DNA of 64,000 bases, from assembly GCF_021184025.1 (NCBI RefSeq), contig NZ_CP036537.1, forward strand, positions 186,001 through 250,000, read 5' to 3'. This document shows positions 53,055 to 63,158 of the stretch, piece after piece. This stretch comes from Rhodopseudomonas boonkerdii. GTDB lineage: Bacteria > Pseudomonadota > Alphaproteobacteria > Rhizobiales > Xanthobacteraceae. The translations under genes were made by a program, and so were the position numbers. The notes under the pieces were generated by a model. It worked only from the letters and a program-made list of their open reading frames with translations. It searched no databases and had not been told where the DNA came from. The first letter of the stretch is position 1. Each line of letters starts with the position of its first letter.

Positions 53055-53582
53055 ATGTCTTCGAAGATTGCAGGCGCCGCTGCAGGTTTTCTTGCCGTAA
53101 CCCTTGTCGCCGGCACCTTGGCCGCCACCTCCGCCCAGGCCGCCCCCAGCGTCGTCAATTTCCACGGTGAGTATGCCCCCGGCACCATCGTGGTGAAGAC
53201 CGGCGAGCGCAAACTCTATCTGGTGGTCGAACCCGGCGTCGCCGTGCGCTATCCGGTCGGCGTGGGCAAACCCGGCAAGCAGTGGGCCGGCGTCACCAAG
53301 ATCGACGGCAAATACCGCCAGCCCGCCTGGTCGCCCCCGGCCGATGTGAAGCGCGACAATCCGCGTATCCCGGACGTGATCCCCGGCGGCTCGCCCGCCA
53401 ATCCAATGGGCGTCGCGGCCATGACGCTCGCCGGCGGCGAATACGCCATTCACGGCACCAATGTGCCGCGGTCGATCGGGGGCTACGTTTCCTACGGCTG
53501 CGTGCGGATGTATAACGAGGACATCACCGACCTGTTTTCGCGCGTATCGGTGGGCACGCCGGTTGTCGTGACCCAGCGCTGA
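53055..53582 (+). CDS. L,D-transpeptidase (YkuD family)
   Basis: This 175-residue exported protein has a signal peptide (MSSKIAGAAAGFLAVTLVAG, cleavage near QAA) and a single YkuD domain with the active-site pattern HGTN..RSIG....SYGCVRM (H133, C149). Such enzymes make 3-3 cross-links or attach proteins to peptidoglycan, which is common in Rhizobiales. The ATG at 53055 follows GGAGAG. It is convergent with the nuclease gene. Confidence 0.94.
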   Translation: MSSKIAGAAAGFLAVTLVAGTLAATSAQAAPSVVNFHGEYAPGTIVVKTGERKLYLVVEPGVAVRYPVGVGKPGKQWAGVTKIDGKYRQPAWSPPADVKRDNPRIPDVIPGGSPANPMGVAAMTLAGGEYAIHGTNVPRSIGGYVSYGCVRMYNEDITDLFSRVSVGTPVVVTQR

Positions 53583-53608
53583 TCGCATTCAGCTAGCAGC
53601 TAGACCAG

Positions 53609-53630
53609 GCCGCGCCAGCAGCGCGGCTTT
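53609..53630. terminator. Hairpin between L,D-transpeptidase and nuclease genes
   Basis: GCCGCGC / GCGCGGC with loop CAGCA and TTT, in the 49-base convergent gap. Confidence 0.7.
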
Positions 53631-53631
53631 G

Positions 53632-54189
53632 TCATTTGTCGCACCAGCCATCACGATGGCCGCCATCGTAACGGCGCGCGAAGCCGCCGCTGAGCAATGC
53701 GGCAGAGACATTCGGCGTGCGCCGGGTGGCGACATCTGCGACCACGCGGCCGGGATATTTATCGGAACCGATATTGTAGATGGTGACACCACCTTCCTTG
53801 AGCAGCCGCTTCAGCGCCGCCGTGGCGTCTTCAGCGAGCCGTATCTCCGTGGTGCACCGGCCTTTCAATTCAGGCGCATCGATGCCGCGCAGACGGATAT
53901 GCGCGGTAAGATCCTCACCGGGCGCGAGATGCACGCGTGCGCCGAACGTGTCGCCGTCGATGGTGTAAAGCACATCGACCGCGTGGCGATCATTGTGGCT
54001 GTCGCTTCGCTGCACGATCGCGTTCGCATCGCGCTCGGCCTGGGTCTCCCCGTGAAAGACCGTGGGCAACCAGCGCTGCAACGGCAATGCCGAGCCCACC
54101 GCCATGCCAAGCACGAAAATCCACGGCCACAGGCGCGACAGTCGCGCCCGCCATGGCGACGCGTGATGGATGCGCGGGCGTGGCGGCAT
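53632..54189 (-). CDS. Membrane-anchored staphylococcal-nuclease-like protein
   Basis: This 185-residue protein has a basic N-terminus, one membrane helix or uncleaved signal (LWPWIFVLGMAVGSALPL, ~20-37) and a thermonuclease (SNase) fold with IDGDTF, RLRGIDAPEL and GRVVADV, holding the Asp, Arg and Glu of the family active site. It probably faces the periplasm. ATG 54189 is chosen; the frame extends 15 codons upstream. Confidence 0.88.
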   Translation of the reverse strand: MPPRPRIHHASPWRARLSRLWPWIFVLGMAVGSALPLQRWLPTVFHGETQAERDANAIVQRSDSHNDRHAVDVLYTIDGDTFGARVHLAPGEDLTAHIRLRGIDAPELKGRCTTEIRLAEDATAALKRLLKEGGVTIYNIGSDKYPGRVVADVATRRTPNVSAALLSGGFARRYDGGHRDGWCDK

Positions 54190-54273
54190 GGCTGATCTAT
54201 GACGAGGCGGAAAATAGCAATGACGCTGAATCACCTCGCCCCGGTCGGGAAAGGTAAAGCAAGATGTGCCGTC

Positions 54274-54489
54274 TCAAAAATCCGACGCGATGCCTTTGCG
54301 TTCCCAGTCGCCGAAGCGGGTCGGCTCCGGACCTTCAGGCCCCTGTAGTTCCCTGGCATGCGGCGTTGGCGCAGCCGCTGCGGCGCGGCGCTCTTCAGCC
54401 TCGGCCAGCGCCCGCTGCGCAGCAGGCGAAAGCACCTTCTTCGGCGCCTGCTCAGGCACGATGGAGTGATCTGCTGCTTTGTCGTTCAT
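54274..54489 (-). CDS. DUF1674 protein, SDHAF4-like
   Basis: This 71-residue protein ends in GPEPTRFGDWERKGIASDF, the signature of DUF1674/SDHAF4, the small factor that helps assemble succinate dehydrogenase by binding flavinylated SdhA. The N-terminal half is Ala/Glu-rich helical sequence. The ATG at 54489 follows AAGGAT; the longer frame adds 17 unsupported codons. It is followed on the same strand by the nuclease gene. Role in this organism is by homology. Confidence 0.88.
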   Translation of the reverse strand: MNDKAADHSIVPEQAPKKVLSPAAQRALAEAEERRAAAAAPTPHARELQGPEGPEPTRFGDWERKGIASDF

Positions 54490-54556
54490 CTCGATGATCC
54501 TTGTGAACCGGCAAGGGCCCGCACGCATTACCAATTTCAAATCGCATACTATCGGA

Positions 54557-54599
54557 CATGATCCTGACCGAAAACCGGCGACCGCTTTTCGATATCATG
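54557..54599. repeat. Palindromic element, family J (copy 2)
   Basis: CATGAT...CGAAAACCGG faces CCGCTTTTCG...ATCATG. It lies upstream of the DUF1674 gene and of rsmB; relative of 44414-44461. Confidence 0.65.
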
Positions 54600-54732
54600 C
54601 CTTGTGTGCGACTATGCGCATATAAGGGCGATTCTTACATTTGGCATATTCGCGTGCGACAGAATCGGACCCGCCCGATGGCGCCGACCGAAATTCTCGC
54701 CATTCCCCCCTCCTTCACCGTGATGTTGCTGC

Positions 54733-56073
54733 ATGCCGCAAGTGAAATACGCTCCGCCTCCCGAGGTCCCCGGCCTCGCTGCGCGACGCATCGCAGCCGA
54801 CATTCTCGACGGCGTGCTGCAAAAGCACCGCACTCTGGATGACCAGCTCGAAGGCGCTGCCGCGCATCCCGGCCTGAAGACACTGTCGGACCGCGACCGC
54901 GCGCTGATGCGCCGCCTTGTCGCGACGATTTTGCGCCGCCTCGGCACGCTCGGGCAAATTCTGTCACGCCTGCTCGATCGGGGCATTCCTACCGACGCGC
55001 CGCGCGCGCAAAGCGCGCTGCTGATCGGCGCCGCACAGATTCTCTGGATGGACGTGCCTGATCATGCCGCCGTCGATCTATCCGTGCGCATGGTGCAATC
55101 CGACCGTCGCGCCGCGAAATATGCCGGGCTCGTCAATGCCGTGCTGCGCCGCTGCGCCCGTGAGGGCAAGGAGCTGGTGGAGGAAACCGCCGGCCAGAGC
55201 CTCGACATTCCACCGTGGCTGCTGGCACGCTGGTCCGCGCATTATGGCGAGGCCACCGCACGCGACATCGCCACCGCGCTGAGCCACGAACCATCGCTCG
55301 ATCTCACCGTGAAATCCGACGCCGAGGCCTGGGCGACGCGCCTGCATGGCGAAGTCCTGCCCACCGGCACCGTGCGCACGCTGTTGCAGGGCTCGGTGAC
55401 CATGTTGCCCGGCTTCAATGATGGCCAGTGGTGGGTACAGGACGCCGCTGCGGCCCTGCCGGCAAGGCTGTTTGGCGATCTCAAGGGCAAGCGCATCGTC
55501 GATCTCTGCGCCGCACCGGGCGGCAAGACCGCGCAGCTCGCCCATGGCGGCGCCGAGGTGGTGGCGGTGGATCGCTCGCCCAATCGCGTTGCGCGCTTGC
55601 GGGAGAATCTCGGGCGATTGTCGCTGCGGGCGGAGACGATCGTCTCCGACGGCACCGAATATCCCGGCGAAGGTTTTGACGGCGTTCTGCTGGACGCCCC
55701 GTGCTCCTCCACCGGCACCATCCGCCGTCACCCCGATGTCGCCTGGCTGAAACAGGAAGCCGATATCGCCATGCTGACGGCCCTGCAGCGCCGTCTGCTG
55801 GCCAAGGCGGTGACCATGCTGAAGCCCGGCGGGGTGCTGGTCTACTGCACCTGTTCGATGGAACCCGACGAAGGCGAGCATGCGATCGCCGATCTCCTGG
55901 CCCGTGACGGCAGCATGCGCCGCATGCCGGCCACCGCGGGCGAGGTCTCCGGCCTCGCCGAAATCGTTACCCCCGATGGCGATTTGCGTACGCTGCCGAG
56001 TCATTTGCCGCATGCGGATCCGCGACTTGGCGGGCTCGACGGCTTCTATGCAGCGCGTCTCGTTAAATCCTGA
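54733..56073 (+). CDS. rsmB: RsmB-type rRNA cytosine-C5 methyltransferase
   Basis: This 446-residue protein has an N-terminal NusB-like helical domain (~20-140: AARRIAADILDGVL, AALLIGAAQILWMDVPDHAAV-type pattern) and a C-terminal SAM domain with VDLCAAPGGKTAQLA, LDAPCSSTG and the catalytic-Cys motif YCTCSMEPDEGE. RsmB methylates C967 of 16S rRNA in E. coli. The ATG at 54733 gives MPQVKYAPP; the ribosome-binding site is weak. It is followed after 143 bases by the heparinase-type gene and then purH. Confidence 0.94.
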   Translation: MPQVKYAPPPEVPGLAARRIAADILDGVLQKHRTLDDQLEGAAAHPGLKTLSDRDRALMRRLVATILRRLGTLGQILSRLLDRGIPTDAPRAQSALLIGAAQILWMDVPDHAAVDLSVRMVQSDRRAAKYAGLVNAVLRRCAREGKELVEETAGQSLDIPPWLLARWSAHYGEATARDIATALSHEPSLDLTVKSDAEAWATRLHGEVLPTGTVRTLLQGSVTMLPGFNDGQWWVQDAAAALPARLFGDLKGKRIVDLCAAPGGKTAQLAHGGAEVVAVDRSPNRVARLRENLGRLSLRAETIVSDGTEYPGEGFDGVLLDAPCSSTGTIRRHPDVAWLKQEADIAMLTALQRRLLAKAVTMLKPGGVLVYCTCSMEPDEGEHAIADLLARDGSMRRMPATAGEVSGLAEIVTPDGDLRTLPSHLPHADPRLGGLDGFYAARLVKS

Positions 56074-56216
56074 TATTCACTGGGTTATTCCTTTGATTCG
56101 CGAGGCGTCCACAGGGCGCCTCCTGGTGCTGTGTGCGGCGGGCGTTTCCGGTTAAGAAGGATTCGCATCGGTCATTCTCTCACCCATCCCGATCTTGCTT
56201 CAGGACCAAGGCGCAC

Positions 56217-57968
56217 GTGGTCGCTCATCGCAGACGTATTTCGAGGCTGATCCTCGGCCGCTTCGCGCGGAGTGCGCTGGCGCGTGCGTCGGGAAGCTCG
56301 GCGGCGATCTCGCGGCTGTGGCCGGGGCGCACGGATCGCCTGCTGATTGCACCGCACGACCTGCGCACGACCGACGCGACACGCGCGGCGGAAATCTATG
56401 CCGGCCGCTTCGTCTTCGCCGGCAAGATCGTCACCTGCCACGGCCGCTCGATCTTCGATCTCGAGCCGCCGTCGGAAGACTGGGAAATCTCCCTTCTTGG
56501 CTTCGGGTGGCTACGCCATCTGCGCGCGGCCGACACCGCCATCACCCGCGCCAATGCACGCTCGCTGATCGACGACTGGATGTCGAACACCTCGCGCAAG
56601 CGCCCGGTGGGACGCCGGCCGGAGGTGGTCGCGCGCCGCGTAATTTCGCTGCTGTCACAGGCGCCACTGGTTCTCGGCGACACCGACGGTAGATTCTATC
56701 GCCGCTATCTGCGCACGCTGGCGCGCGAAATCCGCGCGCTGCGCTATGCGCTGCCGGGCACCGCCGGCGGCCTGCCGAGAATGCAGGTGCTGATTGCGCT
56801 CTGCTACGCCTCGCTCTGTCTTGCCAATCAGGCCAACAATATTCGCGGTGTTGCCAAACGGCTGTCGGATGAATTGCAGAAGCAGATCCTGCCCGATGGC
56901 GGCCACGTCTCGCGCAATCCGAGCGCACTGATCGAGCTGCTGATCGATCTGTTGCCGCTGCGACAGACCTTTGCCGCGCGCAACATCGCGCCGCCACCGG
57001 CTTTGCTGAACGCCATCGATCGCATGATGCCGATGCTGCGTTTCTTCCGCCATGGCGACGGCAGTTTTGCGTTGTTCAACGGCATGAGTTCGACGCCATC
57101 GCATCTGGTCGCCACGCTGCTGGCCTATGACGACACCCATGGCGTGCCGATGGCGCATATGCCGCATACCGGATTCCAGCGTCTAGAAGCCGGCACCATG
57201 ACCGTGGTCATCGATACGGGGCCGCCTCCGCCGCCTGATGTCAGCCACGAGGCGCATGCCGGCACGCTGGCGTTCGAGCTCTCCTCTGGCGCCAACCGCA
57301 TCGTCGTCAATTGCGGCATGCCTTCAACGGCGCGCGAGAACTGGCGTGTCTTCGCGCGCTCGACGGCAGCCCATTCGACGGTGAGCTATCACAACACGTC
57401 ATCGAGCCAGTTCGTCGAGGCCGGCGCGATGAAGAAGTTCTTGCGGGGCTCGCCAATCACCAGCGGCCCGCACAATGTCGAGAATTATCGCGAAGTGACG
57501 TCGGACGGCACCATGCTGACGACCGCCCATGACGGCTACAAGTCCCGTTTCGGTATCGAGCATCGCCGCATCCTGACCATCGCCGCCGATGGGAACCGGC
57601 TGGATGGCGAGGACATCGTCGCCCCCGCGCCGGGCGCGCGGCTGAAGGGCAATAGCACCGATTACGCCATCCGTTTCCATCTGCATCCATCGGTCAAGGC
57701 GAGCCGGCTGAGCGACGCTCGCGGCGTCATGCTGGTGCTGCCGAACCGTGACGTCTGGACGTTCGAGGCGCTGGACGACAAGGTCGATCTCGAGGACAGC
57801 GTGTTCCTGGCCGGCAATGACGGCCCACGCCGGACCGCCCAGATCGTGATCCACCAGGACGCCCGCCAGACCGGCAGCGTGCGCTGGAGTTTTGCCCGGT
57901 CGAACTCGTCGCCGTCGCAGACAAGCGCACGGCGGAACGCCCGCCGCGAGCCGGAATTACCGTTGTAA
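56217..57968 (+). CDS. Heparinase II/III family protein
   Basis: This protein of about 583 residues has an N-terminal alpha/alpha-toroid part (~40-330: ISLLGFGWLRHLRAAD, LIALCYASLCLANQANN) and a C-terminal beta-sandwich with SHEAHAGTLAFELSSG, RSTAAHSTVSY and HRRILTIAADG, typical of heparinase II/III-like polysaccharide lyases. No signal peptide is obvious. Its substrate is unknown; the conserved place between rsmB and purH does not help. Start GTG 56217 (AAGG upstream) is chosen; in-frame ATG 56133 gives a doubtful N-terminus. Confidence 0.88.
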   Translation: MVAHRRRISRLILGRFARSALARASGSSAAISRLWPGRTDRLLIAPHDLRTTDATRAAEIYAGRFVFAGKIVTCHGRSIFDLEPPSEDWEISLLGFGWLRHLRAADTAITRANARSLIDDWMSNTSRKRPVGRRPEVVARRVISLLSQAPLVLGDTDGRFYRRYLRTLAREIRALRYALPGTAGGLPRMQVLIALCYASLCLANQANNIRGVAKRLSDELQKQILPDGGHVSRNPSALIELLIDLLPLRQTFAARNIAPPPALLNAIDRMMPMLRFFRHGDGSFALFNGMSSTPSHLVATLLAYDDTHGVPMAHMPHTGFQRLEAGTMTVVIDTGPPPPPDVSHEAHAGTLAFELSSGANRIVVNCGMPSTARENWRVFARSTAAHSTVSYHNTSSSQFVEAGAMKKFLRGSPITSGPHNVENYREVTSDGTMLTTAHDGYKSRFGIEHRRILTIAADGNRLDGEDIVAPAPGARLKGNSTDYAIRFHLHPSVKASRLSDARGVMLVLPNRDVWTFEALDDKVDLEDSVFLAGNDGPRRTAQIVIHQDARQTGSVRWSFARSNSSPSQTSARRNARREPELPL

Positions 57969-57982
57969 TTCAACATACTCCC

Positions 57983-58102
57983 GCCCCTCATGGTGAGGAG
58001 GCGCGAAAGCGCCGTCTCGAACCATGAGCTGGCTTGGCGCATGAGTTTTACCACCATCCTTCGAGACGCCGCTGCGCGGCTCCTCAGGATGAGGGGCGGA
58101 GT
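57983..58102. repeat. Intergenic repeat, family A (copy 7)
   Basis: CCCCTCATGGTGAGGAGGCG...CGTCTCGAACCATGAG, then CATCCTTCGAGACGCCGCTG...GCTCCTCAGGATGAGGGG. It separates the heparinase-type gene from purH. Confidence 0.85.
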
Positions 58103-58200
58103 TAGTAGCTCCCGCCAAATTTCTGGCATGCCACCCAGCCCGGTTTCGTGCCCCGCCAAACCGTGCTACGCGGCTGCCTTCTCCCACGGGATACACCATC

Positions 58201-59793
58201 ATGACCGACCACCCGCGCAAGGTCACTCGCGCTCTCTTGTCCGTTTCCGATAAGTCCGGACTGATCGAATTCGCCCGCGCGCTGTCCGCGCATGGCGTCG
58301 ATCTGGTCTCCACCGGCGGCACTGCCAAGGCGATCGCTGCGGCGGGCCTCAAGGTATCGGACGTCTCCGATCTCACCGGCTTTCCGGAAATGATGGATGG
58401 CCGCGTCAAGACGCTGCATCCGAAGGTGCACGGCGGCCTGCTGGCGATCCGCGACAATGCCGAGCACAAGAAAGCGATGGCCGATCACGGCATCGCGCAG
58501 ATCGATCTGCTGGTGGTGAACCTCTATCCGTTCGAGGAAACCGTCGCGAAGAACGCATCGTGGGAAGACTGCATCGAGAATATCGATATCGGCGGTCCGG
58601 CGATGATCCGCGCGGCCTCGAAGAACCATGACGACGTCACCGTCGTGGTCGAACCCTCCGACTATCAATCGGTGCTCGACGAGCTTGCGACGAACAAGGG
58701 CGCGACCTCGCTGACGTTGCGCCGCCGCCTCGCGGCCAAGGCCTATGCGCGCACCGCTGCCTACGACGCCGCGATCTCCAACTGGTTCGCCGAGCAGCTC
58801 AAGACCCCCGCGCCGGACTTCCGTGCCGTCGGCGGCAAGCTGGTCGAAGCGCTGCGTTATGGCGAGAATCCGCATCAGACCGCAGCGTTCTATCGCACGC
58901 CCGAACTGCGCCCCGGCGTCGCCTCAGCGCGGCAGGTGCAGGGCAAGCAGCTCTCCTACAACAATATCAACGACACTGATGCCGCCTATGAAGCCATCGC
59001 CGAGTTCGATCCCAAGCGCACCGCGGCCTGTGTCATCGTCAAGCACGCCAATCCCTGCGGCGTGGCCGAAGGCAGCAATCTTGTCGAAGCCTATCGCAAG
59101 GCGCTGGCCTGCGACTCCACCTCGGCCTTCGGCGGCATCGTGGCGCTGAACCGCACACTGGACGCCGAGACGGCAAAGGTGATCACCGAAATCTTCACCG
59201 AAGTGATCGTGGCGCCGGATGCGACCGATGAAGCCATCGCCATCGTCGCGGCGAAGAAGAACCTCCGCCTGCTGCTGGCGGGCAGCCTGCCCGATCCCCG
59301 CGCGGCCGGCTTTACTGCGAAGACGGTGGCTGGTGGCCTGCTGGTGCAGAGCCGTGACAATGCGGTTGTCGACGACATGACCCTGAAGGTCGTGACCAAG
59401 CGTCAGCCGACCGAGGCCGAATTGCGCGATCTAAAGTTTGCTTTCCGCGTCGCCAAGCACATCAAGTCGAACACCATCGTCTATGCGAAGGACCTCGCCA
59501 CCGTCGGCGTCGGCGCCGGCCAGATGAGCCGCATCGACAGTGCCCGCATCGCGGCCCGCAAGGCTCAGGATGCCGCGGCGGAAATGAAGCTCGCCGAACC
59601 GATGACCAAGGGTTCGGTGGTCGCCTCCGACGCGTTCTTCCCGTTCGCGGATGGCCTGTTGGTGGCGATCGAAGCCGGCGCCACGGCGGTGATCCAGCCG
59701 GGCGGTTCGGTGCGCGACGATGAGGTGATCAAGGCTGCGGACGATGCCGGCATCGCCATGGTGTTCACTGGCGTCAGGCACTTCAAGCACTAA
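58201..59793 (+). CDS. purH: Bifunctional AICAR transformylase / IMP cyclohydrolase
   Basis: This 530-residue enzyme does the last two steps of IMP synthesis. The N-terminal MGS-type cyclohydrolase domain (~1-200) has [24 protein letters not shown] and [10 protein letters not shown]. The C-terminal transformylase domain has the Lys-His pair in VKHANPCG and ends DAFFPFADG...[12 protein letters not shown]. It lies alone between repeats of families A and B. Confidence 0.98.
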   Translation: MTDHPRKVTRALLSVSDKSGLIEFARALSAHGVDLVSTGGTAKAIAAAGLKVSDVSDLTGFPEMMDGRVKTLHPKVHGGLLAIRDNAEHKKAMADHGIAQIDLLVVNLYPFEETVAKNASWEDCIENIDIGGPAMIRAASKNHDDVTVVVEPSDYQSVLDELATNKGATSLTLRRRLAAKAYARTAAYDAAISNWFAEQLKTPAPDFRAVGGKLVEALRYGENPHQTAAFYRTPELRPGVASARQVQGKQLSYNNINDTDAAYEAIAEFDPKRTAACVIVKHANPCGVAEGSNLVEAYRKALACDSTSAFGGIVALNRTLDAETAKVITEIFTEVIVAPDATDEAIAIVAAKKNLRLLLAGSLPDPRAAGFTAKTVAGGLLVQSRDNAVVDDMTLKVVTKRQPTEAELRDLKFAFRVAKHIKSNTIVYAKDLATVGVGAGQMSRIDSARIAARKAQDAAAEMKLAEPMTKGSVVASDAFFPFADGLLVAIEAGATAVIQPGGSVRDDEVIKAADDAGIAMVFTGVRHFKH

Positions 59794-59809
59794 GCATGGC
59801 ACTCATACT

Positions 59810-59913
59810 GTCATCGCCCGGCTCGACCGGGCGATCCAGTAGACACTCCCATCAATGATCAAACGCAGGCGCCTGCGTTTACTGGGTCACCCGGTCAAAC
59901 CGGGTGGCGACAG
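59810..59913. repeat. Intergenic repeat, family B (copy 3)
   Basis: TGTCATCGCCCGGCTCGACC...GCGATCCAGTAGAC, then TTTACTGGGTCACCCGGTCA...CCGGGTGGCGACA. It lies between convergent purH and the MFS gene and includes the inner palindrome CGCAGGCGCCTGCG. Confidence 0.78.
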
Positions 59914-59918
59914 TGGAG

Positions 59919-61307
59919 TTACTCCTGTCGCACCCGTGCGAGCAGTGCCAATCCGACCACGAAAAATCCCACCAGCACCGCCATCCCCGCCTTCTGGCTC
60001 GCCGTCACCGCCGTGACGACGCCGATCAGCAGCGGGCCGATGAAGGATGTCACTTTCCCGGTCAGCGCAAACAGCCCGAAGAACTGCGCGATGCGTTCTT
60101 GCGGTGCAAGGCGGATCAGCAGCGTGCGCGAGGCCGCCTGCAGCGGGCCGCCGGCGATACCGATCAGACAGCCGAGCGCGAGATAAGCCTTCTCCGCAGG
60201 CGCTGCGAACAGCCCGCCGCCCGGCGTGGGCGGCGTGACTTTCATGAACAGGATCGTTTCGCGATCGATCAGCAGGATCGAGATGATCGACAGCAACAGC
60301 AGCAACATGCTGCCAGCGATCACCCGCTTTGGCCCCAGCGCATCGTCGAGCTTGCCGCCGATGAACGCGCCGAAGGTGCCGGCAACGGCGAGGATGATTC
60401 CGAAGGTGCCGATCTGAATCGTATTCCAGCCGAAGGTGCCGGCCGCATAGATGCCGCCAAAGGCAAACAGCGAGACGAGGCCGTCGGTATAGATCATGTT
60501 GGCGAGAAGGAACGCCATCATGGATTTGTGCTTCGGCAATTCGCGCAACGTGTGACCAAGGTCGGTCAGTCCCGCGCGCACGGCATTGCCTGCCGAGACC
60601 TTGGCAGGAAAATCCGGCGTGAATAAAAACATCGGCAGCACGAATGCGACGAACCAGATGCCAGATAACGGGCCCGAAATCCGATCACCTTCGAAAGTCG
60701 CGGGATCGAGACCGAGGATCGGCGTCAGCCCGAACAGCGTCTTGCCGCTCGATGGATCTGCCGCCATGAAACCGAGCACGACGATCAGGCTGAGAATACC
60801 GCCGACATAGCCAAGCGCCCAGCCGGAGCCCGAGAGCCGCCCGATCTTGTCCGGCGGCACCAGGGTCGGCATCATCGCATTGTTGAAGACGGTAGCAAAC
60901 TCGACGCCGATGGTCGCGAAGCCATAGGCAATCAATAGCGGCAGAATTAGCCGGGGATCGCCGGGTTTCCCGATCCACATCAGGCAGGCGCCGATCACGA
61001 AGATGGCGCCGAAGCCCGCGATCCATGGCTTGCGGCGCCCGCTCGCATCGGCGATGGCGCCGAGCACCGGAGACATCAGCGCAATGATCAGGCCGGCGCA
61101 TGCGGTGGCAAAGCCCCACAGCGATTGTCCCGTCGCGGGATCGGTCGCAACCCGCGTCGCGAAATAAGGCGCGAACACGAACGTGGTGATCAGGCTGAAA
61201 TAGGGCTGTGCCGCCCAATCGAAGAACATCCAGCTGACCACGGCACGGCGTGGCGGATAGGTCGTCGGAATTGCCGCGACGTGAGAGGGTGCGGCGGCCA
61301 CCGCCAT
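59919..61307 (-). CDS. MFS transporter, UMF1/Atg22-like family
   Basis: This 462-residue membrane protein has about twelve helices and the pattern WMFFDWAAQPYFSLITTFVFAPYFA near the N-terminus, ADASGRRKPWI between helices 2 and 3, and C-terminal ASRTLLIRLAPQERIAQFFGLFALTGKVTSFIGPLL. This is the UMF1/Atg22-like group, with amino acid efflux suggested from the yeast vacuole protein. The ATG at 61307 follows GAGGAG; the longer frame covers the ggt promoter. It is divergent from ggt. Confidence 0.92.
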   Translation of the reverse strand: MAVAAAPSHVAAIPTTYPPRRAVVSWMFFDWAAQPYFSLITTFVFAPYFATRVATDPATGQSLWGFATACAGLIIALMSPVLGAIADASGRRKPWIAGFGAIFVIGACLMWIGKPGDPRLILPLLIAYGFATIGVEFATVFNNAMMPTLVPPDKIGRLSGSGWALGYVGGILSLIVVLGFMAADPSSGKTLFGLTPILGLDPATFEGDRISGPLSGIWFVAFVLPMFLFTPDFPAKVSAGNAVRAGLTDLGHTLRELPKHKSMMAFLLANMIYTDGLVSLFAFGGIYAAGTFGWNTIQIGTFGIILAVAGTFGAFIGGKLDDALGPKRVIAGSMLLLLLSIISILLIDRETILFMKVTPPTPGGGLFAAPAEKAYLALGCLIGIAGGPLQAASRTLLIRLAPQERIAQFFGLFALTGKVTSFIGPLLIGVVTAVTASQKAGMAVLVGFFVVGLALLARVRQE

Positions 61308-61412
61308 GGACGTTTCTCCTCGACGAACCGCGTGTTGTGGATGGCGATTCTCAATCCATATAGCATGCGTGGCGGTTAAACGATCGTGTCCGCCGCTCAG
61401 CCGGAGCAATCG

Positions 61413-63158
61413 ATGAGTCGTTTTACTTTCCTGCGTTGTGCATGCGTCGCAGCACTCGCAGTAATATTGATCTCGGCCGAGCCGACAAACGCGCAGCAAT
61501 CGCGCGACAACTATACTCCCGCACCGTCAGATACACTCAGACCGGTTGCCGCGAAGCACGGCATGGTGGTCGCGCAAGAGCGGCTGTCCGCACAGGTCGG
61601 CGCCGATGTGCTGGCCCGTGGCGGCAATGCCGTGGATGCGGCTGTGGCCACCGGCTTCGCCATGGCCGTGACCTATCCCCGCGCCGGCAATATCGGGGGC
61701 GGCGGGTTCATGGTGATTCACACTGCCCAGGGACAGAGTATCGCTATCGACTATCGCGAAACGGCGCCGGGCAGGGCCACACGGGACATGTTTCTCGGTA
61801 ACGATGGCAAACCTGACATCGCGAAATCGCGCGACAGCGCACTCGGCATCGGCGTGCCCGGCACGGTAGCCGGACTCGCACTGGCACTGGAAAAGTACGG
61901 CTCAGGGCGATTCACGCTGGCCAATCTGTTGCAGCCGGCCATCGCGCTGGCGCGTGACGGCTTCATATTGACGGATGACGGTGCCGACACGCTGCCCGAC
62001 TGGCATCGTCGCCTCGCACGCTGGCCGTCGAGCAAACCGATCTTTTCTCGCGCCGATGGCACTTCGTTGCGCGACGGCGACAAACTCATCCAAACCGATC
62101 TCGCCGATACGCTGACGGTCATCGCGCAGCAGGGGCCGCGTGGTTTTTATGAGGGGCCTATTGCCGAAAAGTTGGTCGATGGCATCAACAAGGCTGGCGG
62201 CATCTTCACGCTCGACGATCTCAAGACCTATCAACCGCTGCTCCGTGAGCCCGTGCGCGGCAGCTATCGCGGCTACGACATCGTCTCGATGCCGCTGCCA
62301 TCATCCGGCGGCACGGTGCTGCTGGAAACGTTGAATATTCTCGAAGGTTTTCCGATGAACGAAATGCAGCAGGGCACAGCGCCGTCGCTGCATCTGCTGA
62401 TCGAAGCGATGAAGCGCGCCTATGCCGACCGTGCGCGATATCTCGGCGACCCCGCTTTTGTGAATGCGCCGATCACGACGCTGACTTCGAAGGACTACGC
62501 AGCCAAACAGCGCAGCACCATCGATCCCATGCGCGCAACCTCATGGAGCGATGCGCTGACACCGAAGCCACCGCGCGAAGGCCAGAACACGACTCATTAT
62601 TCCGTGGTCGATAGCGCCGGTAATGCCGTGAGCAACACCACCACACTCAACTTCAGTTACGGCTTAGGCCTCGTCCCCGAGGGCACCGGCGTGCTGCTCA
62701 ACAACGAACTCGATGACTTCACGGCTTCGCCGGGTGCGTCCAATGCCTATGGCCTCGTCGGCTATGAAGCCAATCTGCCAGGGCCCGGCAAGCGCCCGTT
62801 GTCCTCGATGACACCAACCATTGTACTGAAGGACGGCAAGCCGGTGTTGGTGACCGGATCGCCCGGCGGCAGCCGTATCATCTCGACGACCCTGCAGGTC
62901 ATCGTGAACGTGATCGACTACAAGATGGACGTCATGTCCGCGGTAGCTGCGCCGCGGCTGCACCACCAATGGCTGCCGGACGAAGTGCGTATCGAAAACG
63001 GTTTTGCGGAGCCGGTGCTCGACGCGTTGCGCGCGATGGATCACCGCATCGTGAAGCCGATGGGCCAGACATCCGCGAACTCCATTGCGGTCGGCCCTGA
63101 CGGATTGCTTGGCGCGCCGGACCCACGCACGCGTGGCGCCGCAGCCGTCGGCAACTAA
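61413..63158 (+). CDS. ggt: Gamma-glutamyltransferase
   Basis: This 581-residue periplasmic enzyme moves or hydrolyses gamma-glutamyl groups, for instance of glutathione. It has a signal peptide (residues ~1-28), large-subunit pattern GGNAVDAAVATGFAMAVTYP, and the self-cleavage/nucleophile Thr T393 in TTHYSVVD, identical to the start of the E. coli small subunit, then GSPGGSRI. ATG 61413 has GGAG upstream. It is divergent from the MFS gene and followed by a binding-protein gene. Confidence 0.96.
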   Translation: MSRFTFLRCACVAALAVILISAEPTNAQQSRDNYTPAPSDTLRPVAAKHGMVVAQERLSAQVGADVLARGGNAVDAAVATGFAMAVTYPRAGNIGGGGFMVIHTAQGQSIAIDYRETAPGRATRDMFLGNDGKPDIAKSRDSALGIGVPGTVAGLALALEKYGSGRFTLANLLQPAIALARDGFILTDDGADTLPDWHRRLARWPSSKPIFSRADGTSLRDGDKLIQTDLADTLTVIAQQGPRGFYEGPIAEKLVDGINKAGGIFTLDDLKTYQPLLREPVRGSYRGYDIVSMPLPSSGGTVLLETLNILEGFPMNEMQQGTAPSLHLLIEAMKRAYADRARYLGDPAFVNAPITTLTSKDYAAKQRSTIDPMRATSWSDALTPKPPREGQNTTHYSVVDSAGNAVSNTTTLNFSYGLGLVPEGTGVLLNNELDDFTASPGASNAYGLVGYEANLPGPGKRPLSSMTPTIVLKDGKPVLVTGSPGGSRIISTTLQVIVNVIDYKMDVMSAVAAPRLHHQWLPDEVRIENGFAEPVLDALRAMDHRIVKPMGQTSANSIAVGPDGLLGAPDPRTRGAAAVGN

